Source: Roseateles_B sp041912595
GTDB taxonomy: Bacteria; Pseudomonadota; Gammaproteobacteria; Burkholderiales; Burkholderiaceae_C
NCBI GenBank assembly: GCA_041912595.1
Contig: JAYRMR010000026.1
Span: forward strand, 1-64,000
DNA length: 64,000 nucleotides
Reading direction: 5' to 3'
The position numbers were made by a program, and so were the translations under genes. Positions 57,170-64,000 of the stretch are shown one piece after another. The stretch's first letter is position 1. Each line of letters opens with the position of its first letter. The notes beneath the pieces were generated by a model. The model was not told where the DNA came from, made no database searches, and saw nothing but the letters and a program-made list of their open reading frames with translations.

Positions 57170-57838
57170 ATGTCTGCTCCCTCGCGCCCTCAAGCCTTTC
57201 TCGTCGACCTCGACGGCACCCTCGTGGACACCGCCGGCGACTTCGTGGCCGTGCTGGCCCTGACGCTGGCGGACCTCGGCCTGCCGGCGGTCAGCCGGGC
57301 GTGGGTGCTGCAGGCGGTGGGGCGCGGCAGTGAGCAGCTGATCCGCGCCGCCCTGCGCGAGGTGGGCGGCGACGCGGCCCTGTACGAGCCGGCCTGGGCG
57401 CATTACCAGGCGCACTATCTGCGGATCAATGGGCAGGCGTCGGAGATCTTCCCGGGCACGCGTGAGGGCCTGGACCTGCTGAAGTCGCAGGGGCTGCCCA
57501 TGGCCTGCCTGACCAACAAGCCGGCGCGTTTCGCCCGCGATCTGCTGGCCGCCAAGGGGCTGGCGGGCTACTTCGACCGGGTCTTCGGCGGGGACGATTT
57601 CGAGCGCAAGAAGCCCGACCCGCTGCCCCTGCTCAAGACCTGCGAGGCGCTGGGCGTGGCTCCGGCGTCGGCGTGGATGATCGGGGACTCAAGCAACGAT
57701 GCGCAGGCGGCCGATGCCGCCGGCTGCCCGGTGGTGCTGCTGCGCCATGGCTACAACCACGGCGAGCCCATCGATGCCGTCCCGGCGCTCGCGCACCTGG
57801 ACCGGCTGGACCAGATCGGGCGCCTGCTCGCGCCCTGA
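57170..57838 (+). CDS. gph: Phosphoglycolate phosphatase
   Basis: A 222-residue HAD-family phosphatase that hydrolyses 2-phosphoglycolate. HAD motif I is F-L-V-D-L-D-G-T-L-V-D-T, motif II is L-T-N-K-P, the lysine is in R-K-K-P-D-P and motif III/IV is I-G-D-S-S-N-D. The position just upstream of trpE is the usual beta-proteobacterial context for gph. An earlier in-frame ATG (57134) exists, but the conserved part starts shortly after the chosen one; there is no strong Shine-Dalgarno. Confidence 0.92.
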   Translation: MSAPSRPQAFLVDLDGTLVDTAGDFVAVLALTLADLGLPAVSRAWVLQAVGRGSEQLIRAALREVGGDAALYEPAWAHYQAHYLRINGQASEIFPGTREGLDLLKSQGLPMACLTNKPARFARDLLAAKGLAGYFDRVFGGDDFERKKPDPLPLLKTCEALGVAPASAWMIGDSSNDAQAADAAGCPVVLLRHGYNHGEPIDAVPALAHLDRLDQIGRLLAP

Positions 57839-57848
57839 TCCGGCGCCT

Positions 57849-58445
57849 TCAGCGGCTGCGGCCCTGCGGCTGCACGCCCAGCAGGGCGTCCTTCAGCTGG
57901 CTGTCGGCGGGGTTCTTGCCCAGCCAGATCCGCATCAGCGTGGTGAAGAACTCGGGCTCCTTGATGGGCTCGCCCTGCACCTTGCCGTTGACCAGCACCA
58001 GCGTGCCGGTGCCGGGGATGTAGTCGACGGAGAAGCCTTCGCCCGAGCTCATCTTCTTCTTGGCCGCGAAGACCTCGGCAATGCGCATCACGCCCGGGAT
58101 GGACTTGGAGAAGTCCTCCGGCGTGGCGTTGTCCTGCATGCCCTTGGTGAAGAGCTTGCCCAGCTCGTTGGCGTCGATCTCGCGCAGCATGTGGATCGAC
58201 AGCCGCTTCGGGCCCGCCGTGCTGAACACGGCATCCGGCGTGGCGGCCTTGTCCTTGAGGTACAGGCCGGCGGTGTAGACCTTGAAGATGGCCTTGTAGC
58301 GGATGCCCGCGCCGTTGAGGACCAGCTTCTGGCCCCCCAGCTCGGCCTGGGCCTCGTACTTCACGCCAGCCAGTTCCACGGTCTGGGCCAGTGCCCCCAG
58401 CGGCAGGGCCAGCGCCATCAGCGCTGCAATCAACGAACGACGCAT
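57849..58445 (-). CDS. Chalcone isomerase-like domain protein, exported
   Basis: A 198-residue periplasmic protein. The signal peptide spans ~1-20 (L-I-A-A-L-M-A-L-A-L-P-L-G-A-L-A-Q). The mature part has the chalcone isomerase-like pattern: L-N-G-A-G-I-R-Y-K-A-I-F-K-V-Y-T-A-G-L-Y-L, then a G-E-G-F-S-V-D-Y-x-P-G-T-G segment. Bacterial members probably bind lipids or small hydrophobic ligands rather than isomerise chalcones. It converges on gph and is divergent from trpE. Confidence 0.88.
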   Translation of the reverse strand: MRRSLIAALMALALPLGALAQTVELAGVKYEAQAELGGQKLVLNGAGIRYKAIFKVYTAGLYLKDKAATPDAVFSTAGPKRLSIHMLREIDANELGKLFTKGMQDNATPEDFSKSIPGVMRIAEVFAAKKKMSSGEGFSVDYIPGTGTLVLVNGKVQGEPIKEPEFFTTLMRIWLGKNPADSQLKDALLGVQPQGRSR

Positions 58446-58571
58446 GTCTCACTCCAAGGATGCCTGCATGACGGCTGCAGAACTTGTAAGAAGGAGTATG
58501 TCTGAACGACGAAGGCTTGAAATAGGGGCAAGTCTCAGTTTCACGGGGCCGCTGCTACACTCGGCCGCACT

Positions 58572-58655
58572 ATGTTCATCACGCGCAAGCAGATCAAGGG
58601 GTCGAACGACCGGGGAGCCTGGCCCTGGCGACGCCCGTCCGCCTTCACCCACTGA
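58572..58655 (+). CDS. Possible trp leader peptide (27 aa)
   Basis: A 27-codon frame upstream of trpE containing two Trp codons one residue apart (G-A-W-P-W-R-R-P), ending 178 bases before the trpE start. Tryptophan is rare, so W-x-W in a short leader before trpE suggests an attenuator peptide. Against it: the Shine-Dalgarno is poor, and the downstream hairpins lack a T run. Confidence 0.35.
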   Translation: MFITRKQIKGSNDRGAWPWRRPSAFTH

Positions 58656-58693
58656 AGCGCCTGGCCTGCTTGCCGGCTCCGGTTCCCGGGGCC
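58614..58693 (+). promoter_or_regulatory. Competing leader RNA pairings upstream of trpE
   Basis: GGAGCC (58614-58619), directly before the two Trp codons, can pair with GGCTCC (58675-58680). The latter is also the left arm of an 8-bp hairpin GGCTCCGG / CCGGGGCC (58675-58693, one G-U pair, 3-nt loop). The pairings are mutually exclusive, as attenuation requires. In G+C-rich DNA such matches are common, so this is suggestive only. Confidence 0.35.
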
Positions 58694-58833
58694 CACACTT
58701 CCGCGAAGTCACTGCGAACCCGTGCGCCGGTGCTGCCCCTCGGCAGCGCTGCGGCATGCGAGCCAAGCTGATCTGATCGATCGAGCGCCCCGGGCCTGTG
58801 GCCGGCGCCGACGCATTCGCGAGAGAACAAGAC

Positions 58834-60318
58834 GTGATCACCGAACTGGAATTCCAGAGCCTGGCCGCTGAAGGCTACAACCGCATCCCGCTGATCAGCG
58901 AAGCCTTTGCGGATCTCGAAACCCCCCTGTCGCTCTACCTGAAGCTCTGCGCCGGTGCCGGCCAGGGTCGACACAGCTTCCTGCTGGAGTCGGTGGTGGG
59001 CGGCGAACGCTTCGGGCGCTACTCCTTCATCGGCCTGCCGGCGCGCACCGTGCTGCGCAGCGAGGGCCGCCGCACGGAGGTGCGCCGCGATGGCGAGCTC
59101 ATCGAGAGCCACGAGGGCAATCCGCTCGAGTTCATCGAGGCCTACCAGCAGCGCTTCAAGGTCGCGCTGCGCCCGGGCATGCCGCGCTTCTGCGGCGGCC
59201 TGGCCGGTTACTTCGGCTACGACGCCGTCCGCTACATCGAGCCCCGCCTTGCCAAGACCGCCAAGACCGGGGGCCTGGACACGCCGGACGTGATGCTGCT
59301 GCAGTGCGAGGAGCTGGCCGTCATCGACAACCTCTCGGGCCGGCTCTACCTCATCGTCTATGCCGACCCGGCCCAGCCCGAGGCCTATTTCAAGGCCAAG
59401 AAGCGCCTGGCCGAGCTGCGGGACAAGCTCAGCTACAGCGTCTCCGCCCCGCAGGTGCGGCGCGGGCAGGCCCACCCCGTGCTGCGCGAGTTCCCCCGCG
59501 CCGAGTACGAGGCCGCCGTGCTGCGCGCCAAGGAGTACATCGCCGCGGGCGACTGCATGCAGATCGTCTTCGGGCAGCGCCTGTCCAAGCGCTACACCGA
59601 GTCCCCGCTGAGCCTCTACCGCGCGCTGCGCTCGCTCAACCCGAGCCCCTACATGTACTTCTATGACATGGGGGACTTCCAGATCGTCGGCGCCTCGCCC
59701 GAGATCCTGGTGCGCCACGAGCGCGTCGCCGAGGGCGAGAAGATCACCATCCGTCCGCTCGCCGGCACCCGTCCGCGCGGCGCCACGCCCGAGCTCGACC
59801 GTGCGCTCGAAGCCGAGCTCAAGGCCGACCCGAAGGAGCGCGCCGAGCACCTCATGCTGATCGACCTGGCCCGCAACGACATCGGCCGCATCGCCAAGAC
59901 CGGCAGCGTGCAGGTCACCGATGCCTTTGCCGTCGAGCGCTACTCGCACGTGATGCACATCGTCTCCAACGTCGAGGGCCTGCTCAAGGAGGGGCTCTCC
60001 AACATGGACGTGCTGCGCGCCACCTTCCCGGCGGGCACGCTGTCCGGCGCGCCGAAGATCCGCGCCATGGAGATCATCGACGAGCTGGAGCCCGTCAAGC
60101 GCGGCATCTACGGCGGCGCCTGCGGCTACCTCAGCTATGCGGGCGACATGGACCTCGCCATCGCCATCCGCACCGGCATCGTGCAAGACCAGATGCTCTA
60201 CGTGCAGGCCGCGGCCGGCGTGGTGGCGGACTCCGTGCCCGAGCTGGAGTGGAAGGAGACCGAGGCCAAGGCCCGTGCGCTGCTGCGCGCGGCGGAACTC
60301 GTCGAGGAGGGCTTCTGA
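58834..60318 (+). CDS. trpE: Anthranilate synthase component I
   Basis: Converts chorismate plus ammonia (from TrpG) to anthranilate, the first committed step to tryptophan. The protein has 494 residues. The Trp-feedback element L-L-E-S is at residues 50-53. Catalytic-domain motifs include I-R-P-L-A-G-T-R-P-R-G, I-D-L-A-R-N-D-I-G-R, F-P-A-G-T-L-S-G-A-P-K and R-G-I-Y-G-G-A. The start is a GTG giving (V/M)-I-T-E-L-E-F, the usual beta-proteobacterial N-terminus; the in-frame extension upstream is not conserved. It heads the trp operon; trpG follows after 54 bases. Confidence 0.96.
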   Translation: MITELEFQSLAAEGYNRIPLISEAFADLETPLSLYLKLCAGAGQGRHSFLLESVVGGERFGRYSFIGLPARTVLRSEGRRTEVRRDGELIESHEGNPLEFIEAYQQRFKVALRPGMPRFCGGLAGYFGYDAVRYIEPRLAKTAKTGGLDTPDVMLLQCEELAVIDNLSGRLYLIVYADPAQPEAYFKAKKRLAELRDKLSYSVSAPQVRRGQAHPVLREFPRAEYEAAVLRAKEYIAAGDCMQIVFGQRLSKRYTESPLSLYRALRSLNPSPYMYFYDMGDFQIVGASPEILVRHERVAEGEKITIRPLAGTRPRGATPELDRALEAELKADPKERAEHLMLIDLARNDIGRIAKTGSVQVTDAFAVERYSHVMHIVSNVEGLLKEGLSNMDVLRATFPAGTLSGAPKIRAMEIIDELEPVKRGIYGGACGYLSYAGDMDLAIAIRTGIVQDQMLYVQAAAGVVADSVPELEWKETEAKARALLRAAELVEEGF

Positions 60319-60372
60319 TGCGTGCGCCCCACCCTTTCCTGATTGCCCGTGACGCTCGCGAGGAGGCCTGAC

Positions 60373-60957
60373 ATGCTGCTGATGATCGACAACTACGACA
60401 GCTTCACCTTCAACCTGGTGCAGTACTTCGGCGAGCTCGGCACCGAGGTGAAGGTCGTGCGCAACGACGAGATCACCGTCGCAGAGATCGCGGCGCTGAA
60501 GCCCGATCACCTCGTGTTCTCGCCCGGCCCCTGCTCGCCCGCCGAGGCCGGCGTGTGCGTAGAGGCCATCCGCCATTTCGCGGGCAAGCTGCCGCTGCTG
60601 GGCGTGTGCCTCGGCCACCAGAGCATGGGCGCGGCCTTCGGTGCCAACATCGTGCGGGCCAAGACGCAGATGCATGGCAAGACCAGCGTGATCACGACGG
60701 ACCGGCAGGGCGTCTTCAGCGAGCTGCCGCAGGACTTCACCGTCGTGCGCTACCACTCGCTCGTGGTCGAGGAGGCCACCTTCCCCAAGGAGTTCGTCGT
60801 CACCGCCCGCAGCGAGGACGGCGAGATCATGGGCCTGCGCCACCGCGAGCTCGCCGGCACGGCCACGCCGCTGGAGGGCGTGCAGTTCCATCCCGAGTCC
60901 ATCCTGTCCGAGCACGGCCATGCCATGCTCAAGAACTTCCTGCTGCTGAAGCGCTGA
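60373..60957 (+). CDS. trpG: Anthranilate synthase component II (glutamine amidotransferase)
   Basis: A class-I glutamine amidotransferase of 194 residues that supplies ammonia to TrpE; it may also serve PabB. The nucleophile is Cys79 (G-V-C-L-G-H-Q), and the His-Glu pair is in V-Q-F-H-P-E-S. The N-terminus M-L-L-M-I-D-N-Y-D-S-F-T-F-N-L is typical. AGGAGG seven bases upstream sets the start. It lies between trpE and the threonine aldolase gene. Confidence 0.96.
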   Translation: MLLMIDNYDSFTFNLVQYFGELGTEVKVVRNDEITVAEIAALKPDHLVFSPGPCSPAEAGVCVEAIRHFAGKLPLLGVCLGHQSMGAAFGANIVRAKTQMHGKTSVITTDRQGVFSELPQDFTVVRYHSLVVEEATFPKEFVVTARSEDGEIMGLRHRELAGTATPLEGVQFHPESILSEHGHAMLKNFLLLKR

Positions 60958-60998
60958 GCGCCCGCAGGTCAGGCCACCACATCAAGGAGTGATGCCCC

Positions 60999-62105
60999 AT
61001 GATCGACTTGCGCAGCGACACCGTCACCCAGCCCACGCCGGCCATGCGCGAGGCCATGGGGGCCGCGCCGCTGGGGGACGACGTGTTCGGGGACGACCCC
61101 AGCGTCAACCGCCTGCAGGAGGACCTCGCGGCCCGTCTGGGCTTCGAGGCCGCGCTCTTCATGCCCACCGGCACGCAGAGCAATCTGTGCGCGCTGATGG
61201 CGCATTGCCAGCGCGGTGACGAATACATCGTCGGCCAGATGGCCCACACCTACCGCTGGGAGGGCGGCGGCGCGGCCGTGCTGGGCTCCATCCAGCCCCA
61301 GCCGCTGCCGCAGCAGCCCGACGGCAGCCTGCTGCTCGCGGACATCGAGGCCCACATCAAGCCGGACGACGCCCACTTCGCCCGCACGCGGCTGCTGACG
61401 CTGGAGAACACCATCGGCGGCAAGGTGCTGGCCATGGACTACCTCGCCGCGGCCTCGGCCCTGGCGCAGCGGCGCGGGCTGGCGCGGCACCTCGATGGCG
61501 CGCGCCTCTTCAACGCGGCGGTGGCCGTGGATGCCGCGGAGCCGTATGCGGCCGCGCGCCAGATCTGCAGCCATTTCGACAGCGTCTCGGTGTGCTTCTC
61601 CAAGGGCCTCGGCGCCCCGGTGGGCTCGGTGCTGTGCGGCTCGCGCGACTTCATCAAGGCCGCCCATCGCTGGCGCAAGATGGCCGGCGGCGGCCTGCGC
61701 CAGGCGGGCCTGCTGGCCGCGGCGGCCCACCATGCGCTGGATCACCACGTGCATCGCCTGGCTGAAGACCACGCCCTCGCGCGCCGCCTCGCCGACGGCC
61801 TGGCCGGGGTGCCAGGTCTTGCCATCGAGACGCCTCAGACCAACATCGTGTTCGCCGACGTGGCCGACACGACACGGGCCGCCGGCCTGCTGCCCTTCCT
61901 GAAGGAGCGCGGCGTGCTGGCCACGGGCGCTTATGCGAGTCGCTCGCCGGGCCGCCCCAAGAGCGACGAGGCCCCCGCGGGGGGCGATCAGCGGCAGCTG
62001 ATCGGGGGCGCCACGATTCGCTTGCGCTTCGTGACCCATCTGGACGTCGATGCGGCGGGCGTGGACCGCGCCATCGCCGCCGTTCGCGACTACTTCAACG
62101 CCTGA
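60999..62105 (+). CDS. ltaE: Low-specificity L-threonine aldolase
   Basis: A 368-residue PLP enzyme cleaving L-threonine/allo-threonine to glycine and acetaldehyde. The PLP lysine is Lys202 (V-C-F-S-K-G-L-G-A-P-V-G-S), preceded by H-L-D-G-A-R-L-F-N-A and the N-terminal M-I-D-L-R-S-D-T-V-T. About 23 residues (313-335, S-P-G-R-P-K-S-D-E-A-P-A-G-G region) look inserted between A-T-G-A-Y and G-G-A-T-I-R-L-R-F, making it longer than usual. It occupies the slot between trpG (41-base gap) and trpD (13-base gap), so it is transcribed with the trp genes though not part of tryptophan synthesis. Confidence 0.92.
   Translation: MIDLRSDTVTQPTPAMREAMGAAPLGDDVFGDDPSVNRLQEDLAARLGFEAALFMPTGTQSNLCALMAHCQRGDEYIVGQMAHTYRWEGGGAAVLGSIQPQPLPQQPDGSLLLADIEAHIKPDDAHFARTRLLTLENTIGGKVLAMDYLAAASALAQRRGLARHLDGARLFNAAVAVDAAEPYAAARQICSHFDSVSVCFSKGLGAPVGSVLCGSRDFIKAAHRWRKMAGGGLRQAGLLAAAAHHALDHHVHRLAEDHALARRLADGLAGVPGLAIETPQTNIVFADVADTTRAAGLLPFLKERGVLATGAYASRSPGRPKSDEAPAGGDQRQLIGGATIRLRFVTHLDVDAAGVDRAIAAVRDYFNA
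61935..62003 (+). repeat. In-frame insertion in ltaE resembling an intergenic hairpin repeat
   Basis: About 69 bases (23 codons) interrupt a conserved part of ltaE. The DNA has the look of short G+C-rich intergenic repeats of Burkholderiales (GGGCCGCCCCAAG, then GCCCCCGCGGGGGGC, self-complementary). Translated, it gives a polar, Pro/Gly-rich loop. A related-looking stretch is at about 46700-46745. Family membership is from recollection. Confidence 0.5.
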
Positions 62106-62118
62106 ACCGGACATCACC

Positions 62119-63150
62119 ATGCCCATCACCGACAACGAAGCCCTGACGCGGACCATCGAGCACCGCGAGATCTTCCATGACGAGATGCTGACCCTCATGC
62201 GGCGCATCATGAGCGGCGAGATGTCGCCCGTGATGGCCGCGGCTCTGCTGATCGGCCTGCGCGTCAAGAAGGAGACCATCGGCGAGATCACCGCCGCCGC
62301 GCAGGTCATGCGCGAGTTCTCGGTCAAGGTGCCGCTGGCGCCACAGCCGCATCTGGTCGACGTCGTCGGCACGGGCGGCGATGGCGCGCACACCTTCAAC
62401 ATCAGCACCTGCTCGATGTTCGTGGCCGCCGCGGCCGGCGCGCAGGTCGCCAAGCACGGCAACCGCAGCGTCTCCAGCAAGACCGGCAGCGCCGACGTGC
62501 TCGAGGCCCTGGGGGCCAACATCATGCTCACGCCCGAGCAGGTGGCCGCCAGCGTCGCGCAGTGCGGCATCGGCTTCATGTTCGCGCCCAACCACCACCC
62601 CGCCATGAAGAACATCGCCCCGGTCCGCAAGGAACTGGGCGTGCGCACCATCTTCAACATCCTCGGCCCCCTGACCAACCCGGCCGGCGCGCCCAACATC
62701 CTGATGGGCGTGTTCCACCCCGACCTCGTCGGCATCCAGGTGCGCGTGATGCAGCGCCTGGGCGCCGAGCACGCCGTCGTCGTGTACGGCAAGGACGGCA
62801 TGGACGAGATCTCGCTCGGCGCGGGCACGCAGGTCGGCGAGCTGCGCAACGGCGAGATCCGCGAGTACGAGATCCACCCCGAGGACTTCGGCCTGGCCAT
62901 GGCCTCGAACCGCAGCCTCAAGGTCGCCGGGCCGCAAGACAGCCGCCAGATGCTGCTCGGTGCCCTGGCTGACGAACCCGGCCCGGCGCGCGACATCGTG
63001 CTGCTCAATGCCGGCGCCACGCTCTACGCCGCCAATGTGGCCGACAGCATCGGCGAGGGCATCGAGCGCGCCCGTGAAGCCATCCGCTCCGGCGCGGCCC
63101 GCGCCAAGCTCGACCAGTTCGTGGCGACGACCCGGTCGCTGGGCGCATGA
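62119..63150 (+). CDS. trpD: Anthranilate phosphoribosyltransferase
   Basis: Transfers phosphoribose from PRPP to anthranilate, the second tryptophan-pathway step. It has 343 residues. The PRPP-binding V-G-T-G-G-D-G-A-H-T-F-N-I-S-T, the K-H-G-N-R-S-V-S-S-K-T-G-S-A-D segment and the G-P-L-T-N-P block are all intact. The start M-P-I-T-D-N-E-A-L-T is the conserved N-terminus. Its stop overlaps the start of the next gene (ATGA). Confidence 0.97.
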   Translation: MPITDNEALTRTIEHREIFHDEMLTLMRRIMSGEMSPVMAAALLIGLRVKKETIGEITAAAQVMREFSVKVPLAPQPHLVDVVGTGGDGAHTFNISTCSMFVAAAAGAQVAKHGNRSVSSKTGSADVLEALGANIMLTPEQVAASVAQCGIGFMFAPNHHPAMKNIAPVRKELGVRTIFNILGPLTNPAGAPNILMGVFHPDLVGIQVRVMQRLGAEHAVVVYGKDGMDEISLGAGTQVGELRNGEIREYEIHPEDFGLAMASNRSLKVAGPQDSRQMLLGALADEPGPARDIVLLNAGATLYAANVADSIGEGIERAREAIRSGAARAKLDQFVATTRSLGA

Positions 63151-63665
63151 GATCGAGCGCCGCGCTGTTCCGGCGCCTGCGGGACGAGATCCCGCAGGCC
63201 GGCCAGGTGCTGCTGCCTCGCGTGGAGGTGCATCCGCTTTCCTGGGGGCTGGGCCTGACGGGCACGGCGCTGGGCCTGTGGGGCGTGCCCGCGCTGCCGG
63301 CCGCGATGCGTCCCGGTGCCGGCTGGCTGGCGCTGGGGCTCATCGTCGCCGGCATGGCGGTGTGGGGCTTCATGCGCCGCGAGCACCTGGGCTGGCGGCT
63401 CGACCTGGCCGCGCGGCAGCTCGACCCGGTGGGCGTCGACGGCGAGCCGCGCCGGCTCGAGGGCAGCGGCTGGGGCCTGTTCTGCGTGGGCGGCTCCAAG
63501 CGCCGCTCGCTTGCGCTCGAGTTCCGCCACGAGGACGGCGGCAAGGCCGTGCGCGTGCTGGAGACGCGGGCGGGGGCGAGCCGCGAGGAGCATCAGCTCG
63601 TGAGCCAGATCGCCGACGCGCTGGCCGAGCGTCTGCAGATGCGGCGCGAGGGGCTGACGCTGTGA
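63147..63665 (+). CDS. Small membrane protein within the trp operon
   Basis: A 172-residue protein, translationally coupled to trpD by a 4-base overlap. Two hydrophobic segments at about residues 33-53 and 59-76 are followed by a soluble C-terminal half with a beta-rich R-x-L-D-L-A-A-R-Q-L-D-P and G-x-G-W-G-L-F region. I do not recognise a family. Its placement between trpD and trpC makes co-expression with tryptophan synthesis certain in practice, but no role follows from that. Confidence 0.75.
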   Translation: MRSSAALFRRLRDEIPQAGQVLLPRVEVHPLSWGLGLTGTALGLWGVPALPAAMRPGAGWLALGLIVAGMAVWGFMRREHLGWRLDLAARQLDPVGVDGEPRRLEGSGWGLFCVGGSKRRSLALEFRHEDGGKAVRVLETRAGASREEHQLVSQIADALAERLQMRREGLTL

Positions 63666-63708
63666 GCGTGGCCTCCTCGCCCATGAACTTCTGAATCAAG
63701 CCAAGACC

Positions 63709-64000
63709 ATGTCCGACATCCTGAACAAGATCAACGCCGTCAAGCACGAGGAAGTGGCCGCGGCGCGCGCCGTGCGCTCGCTGGCCAGCCTTCGCGAGGA
63801 GGCCGCCGCCCAGTCGCCCACGCGCGGCTTCGTGGCCGCCCTGCGCAGCGCCATCGCGGCGGGTCGTAGCGGCGTGATCGCCGAGGTCAAGAAGGCCAGC
63901 CCCAGCAAGGGCGTGCTGCGCGAGGACTTCCGCCCCGCCGAGATCGCGCAGAGCTATGCCCGCCACGGCGCGGCCTGCCTCAGCGTGCTGACCGACCGCC
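63709..64000 (+). CDS. trpC: Indole-3-glycerol phosphate synthase, 3' truncated by window end
   Basis: The first 97 codons of TrpC, which closes the indole ring from CdRP. The N-terminal helix M-S-D-I-L-N-K-I and the catalytic V-I-A-E-V-K-K-A-S-P-S-K-G with the substrate-binding F-R-P-A-E-I-A are present. The gene continues beyond the window. It is the last visible gene of the trpE-trpG-ltaE-trpD-membrane protein-trpC series. Confidence 0.95.
   Translation, partial: MSDILNKINAVKHEEVAAARAVRSLASLREEAAAQSPTRGFVAALRSAIAAGRSGVIAEVKKASPSKGVLREDFRPAEIAQSYARHGAACLSVLTDR

Noticed and set aside
58498..58776. A 92-codon frame beginning just after AAGGAG, upstream of trpE
   Set aside because: The Shine-Dalgarno is only one base from the ATG, the product is low-complexity and it overlaps the possible Trp leader in another frame.
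1..64000. Searches by eye for CRISPR repeats, tRNA/rRNA genes, intact insertion sequences, integrases or prophage genes
   Set aside because: No regularly spaced repeats, cloverleaf-type sequences or transposase/integrase motifs were found.

Overview
The window is about 70% G+C, packed with genes, and has the gene content and order of a beta-proteobacterium. The order mltA / Gcr-type 'recombinase' / apaG / tag / rpe, followed later by gph / trpE / trpG / trpD / trpC, points to Burkholderiales, probably the Roseateles-Rubrivivax-Leptothrix side (an inference from synteny and protein style; no database was searched). I see no rRNA, tRNA, CRISPR array or intact transposase.

Layout. 0-16.8 kb: scattered housekeeping and catabolic genes, namely two UPF0149/YecA paralogues, a periplasmic S9 peptidase, the YegD Hsp70, D-amino-acid dehydrogenase with a divergent ArgP-type regulator, a universal stress protein, a metallophosphoesterase, GTP-dependent PEP carboxykinase, a MOSC protein, an Old Yellow Enzyme and RlmJ. 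16.8-28.7 kb: an M48 protease fused to a type IV pilin domain, an EamA exporter, a GH18 enzyme, a porin plus mini phosphate-binding-like protein, an hppD/LysR divergon, a tandem pair of receiver proteins (the second degenerate) and methylglyoxal synthase. 28.7-37.2 kb: DUF2157 and DUF4401/GDYXXLXY membrane proteins, a kinase / receiver / GGDEF-EAL signalling operon, and lipoprotein MltA starting head-to-head over a 42-residue membrane protein. 37.3-41.7 kb: conserved housekeeping block (Gcr protein, apaG, tag, rpe, DUF2845).

41.9-57.05 kb looks like accessory DNA lying between rpe and gph. It begins with a 1,099-residue protein that joins a winged-helix DNA-binding domain, an nSTAND1-type ATPase, a transmembrane segment and a helical-repeat C-terminus. 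This is followed by an orphan 138-residue protein and an HTH regulator of the kind seen with STAND ATPases. The module is lower in G+C towards its 3' side and is bracketed by inverted copies of a 14-bp motif. It is the best candidate here for an undescribed system. Next come a low-molecular-weight phosphatase, a diguanylate cyclase, an RND efflux operon, a pseudouridine catabolic pair with its own dyad operator, an MFS transporter and a decayed LysR gene.

57.1-64 kb: gph, then a trp operon (trpE-trpG-ltaE-trpD-membrane protein-trpC, the last cut by the window end) preceded by a possible Trp-rich leader peptide. A threonine aldolase carrying an odd 23-residue insertion sits between trpG and trpD.

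A cross-cutting signal is the 13-mer CAAGACCTGACCC, found exactly seven times (plus one near match), mostly inside unrelated genes, where chance predicts well under one copy.
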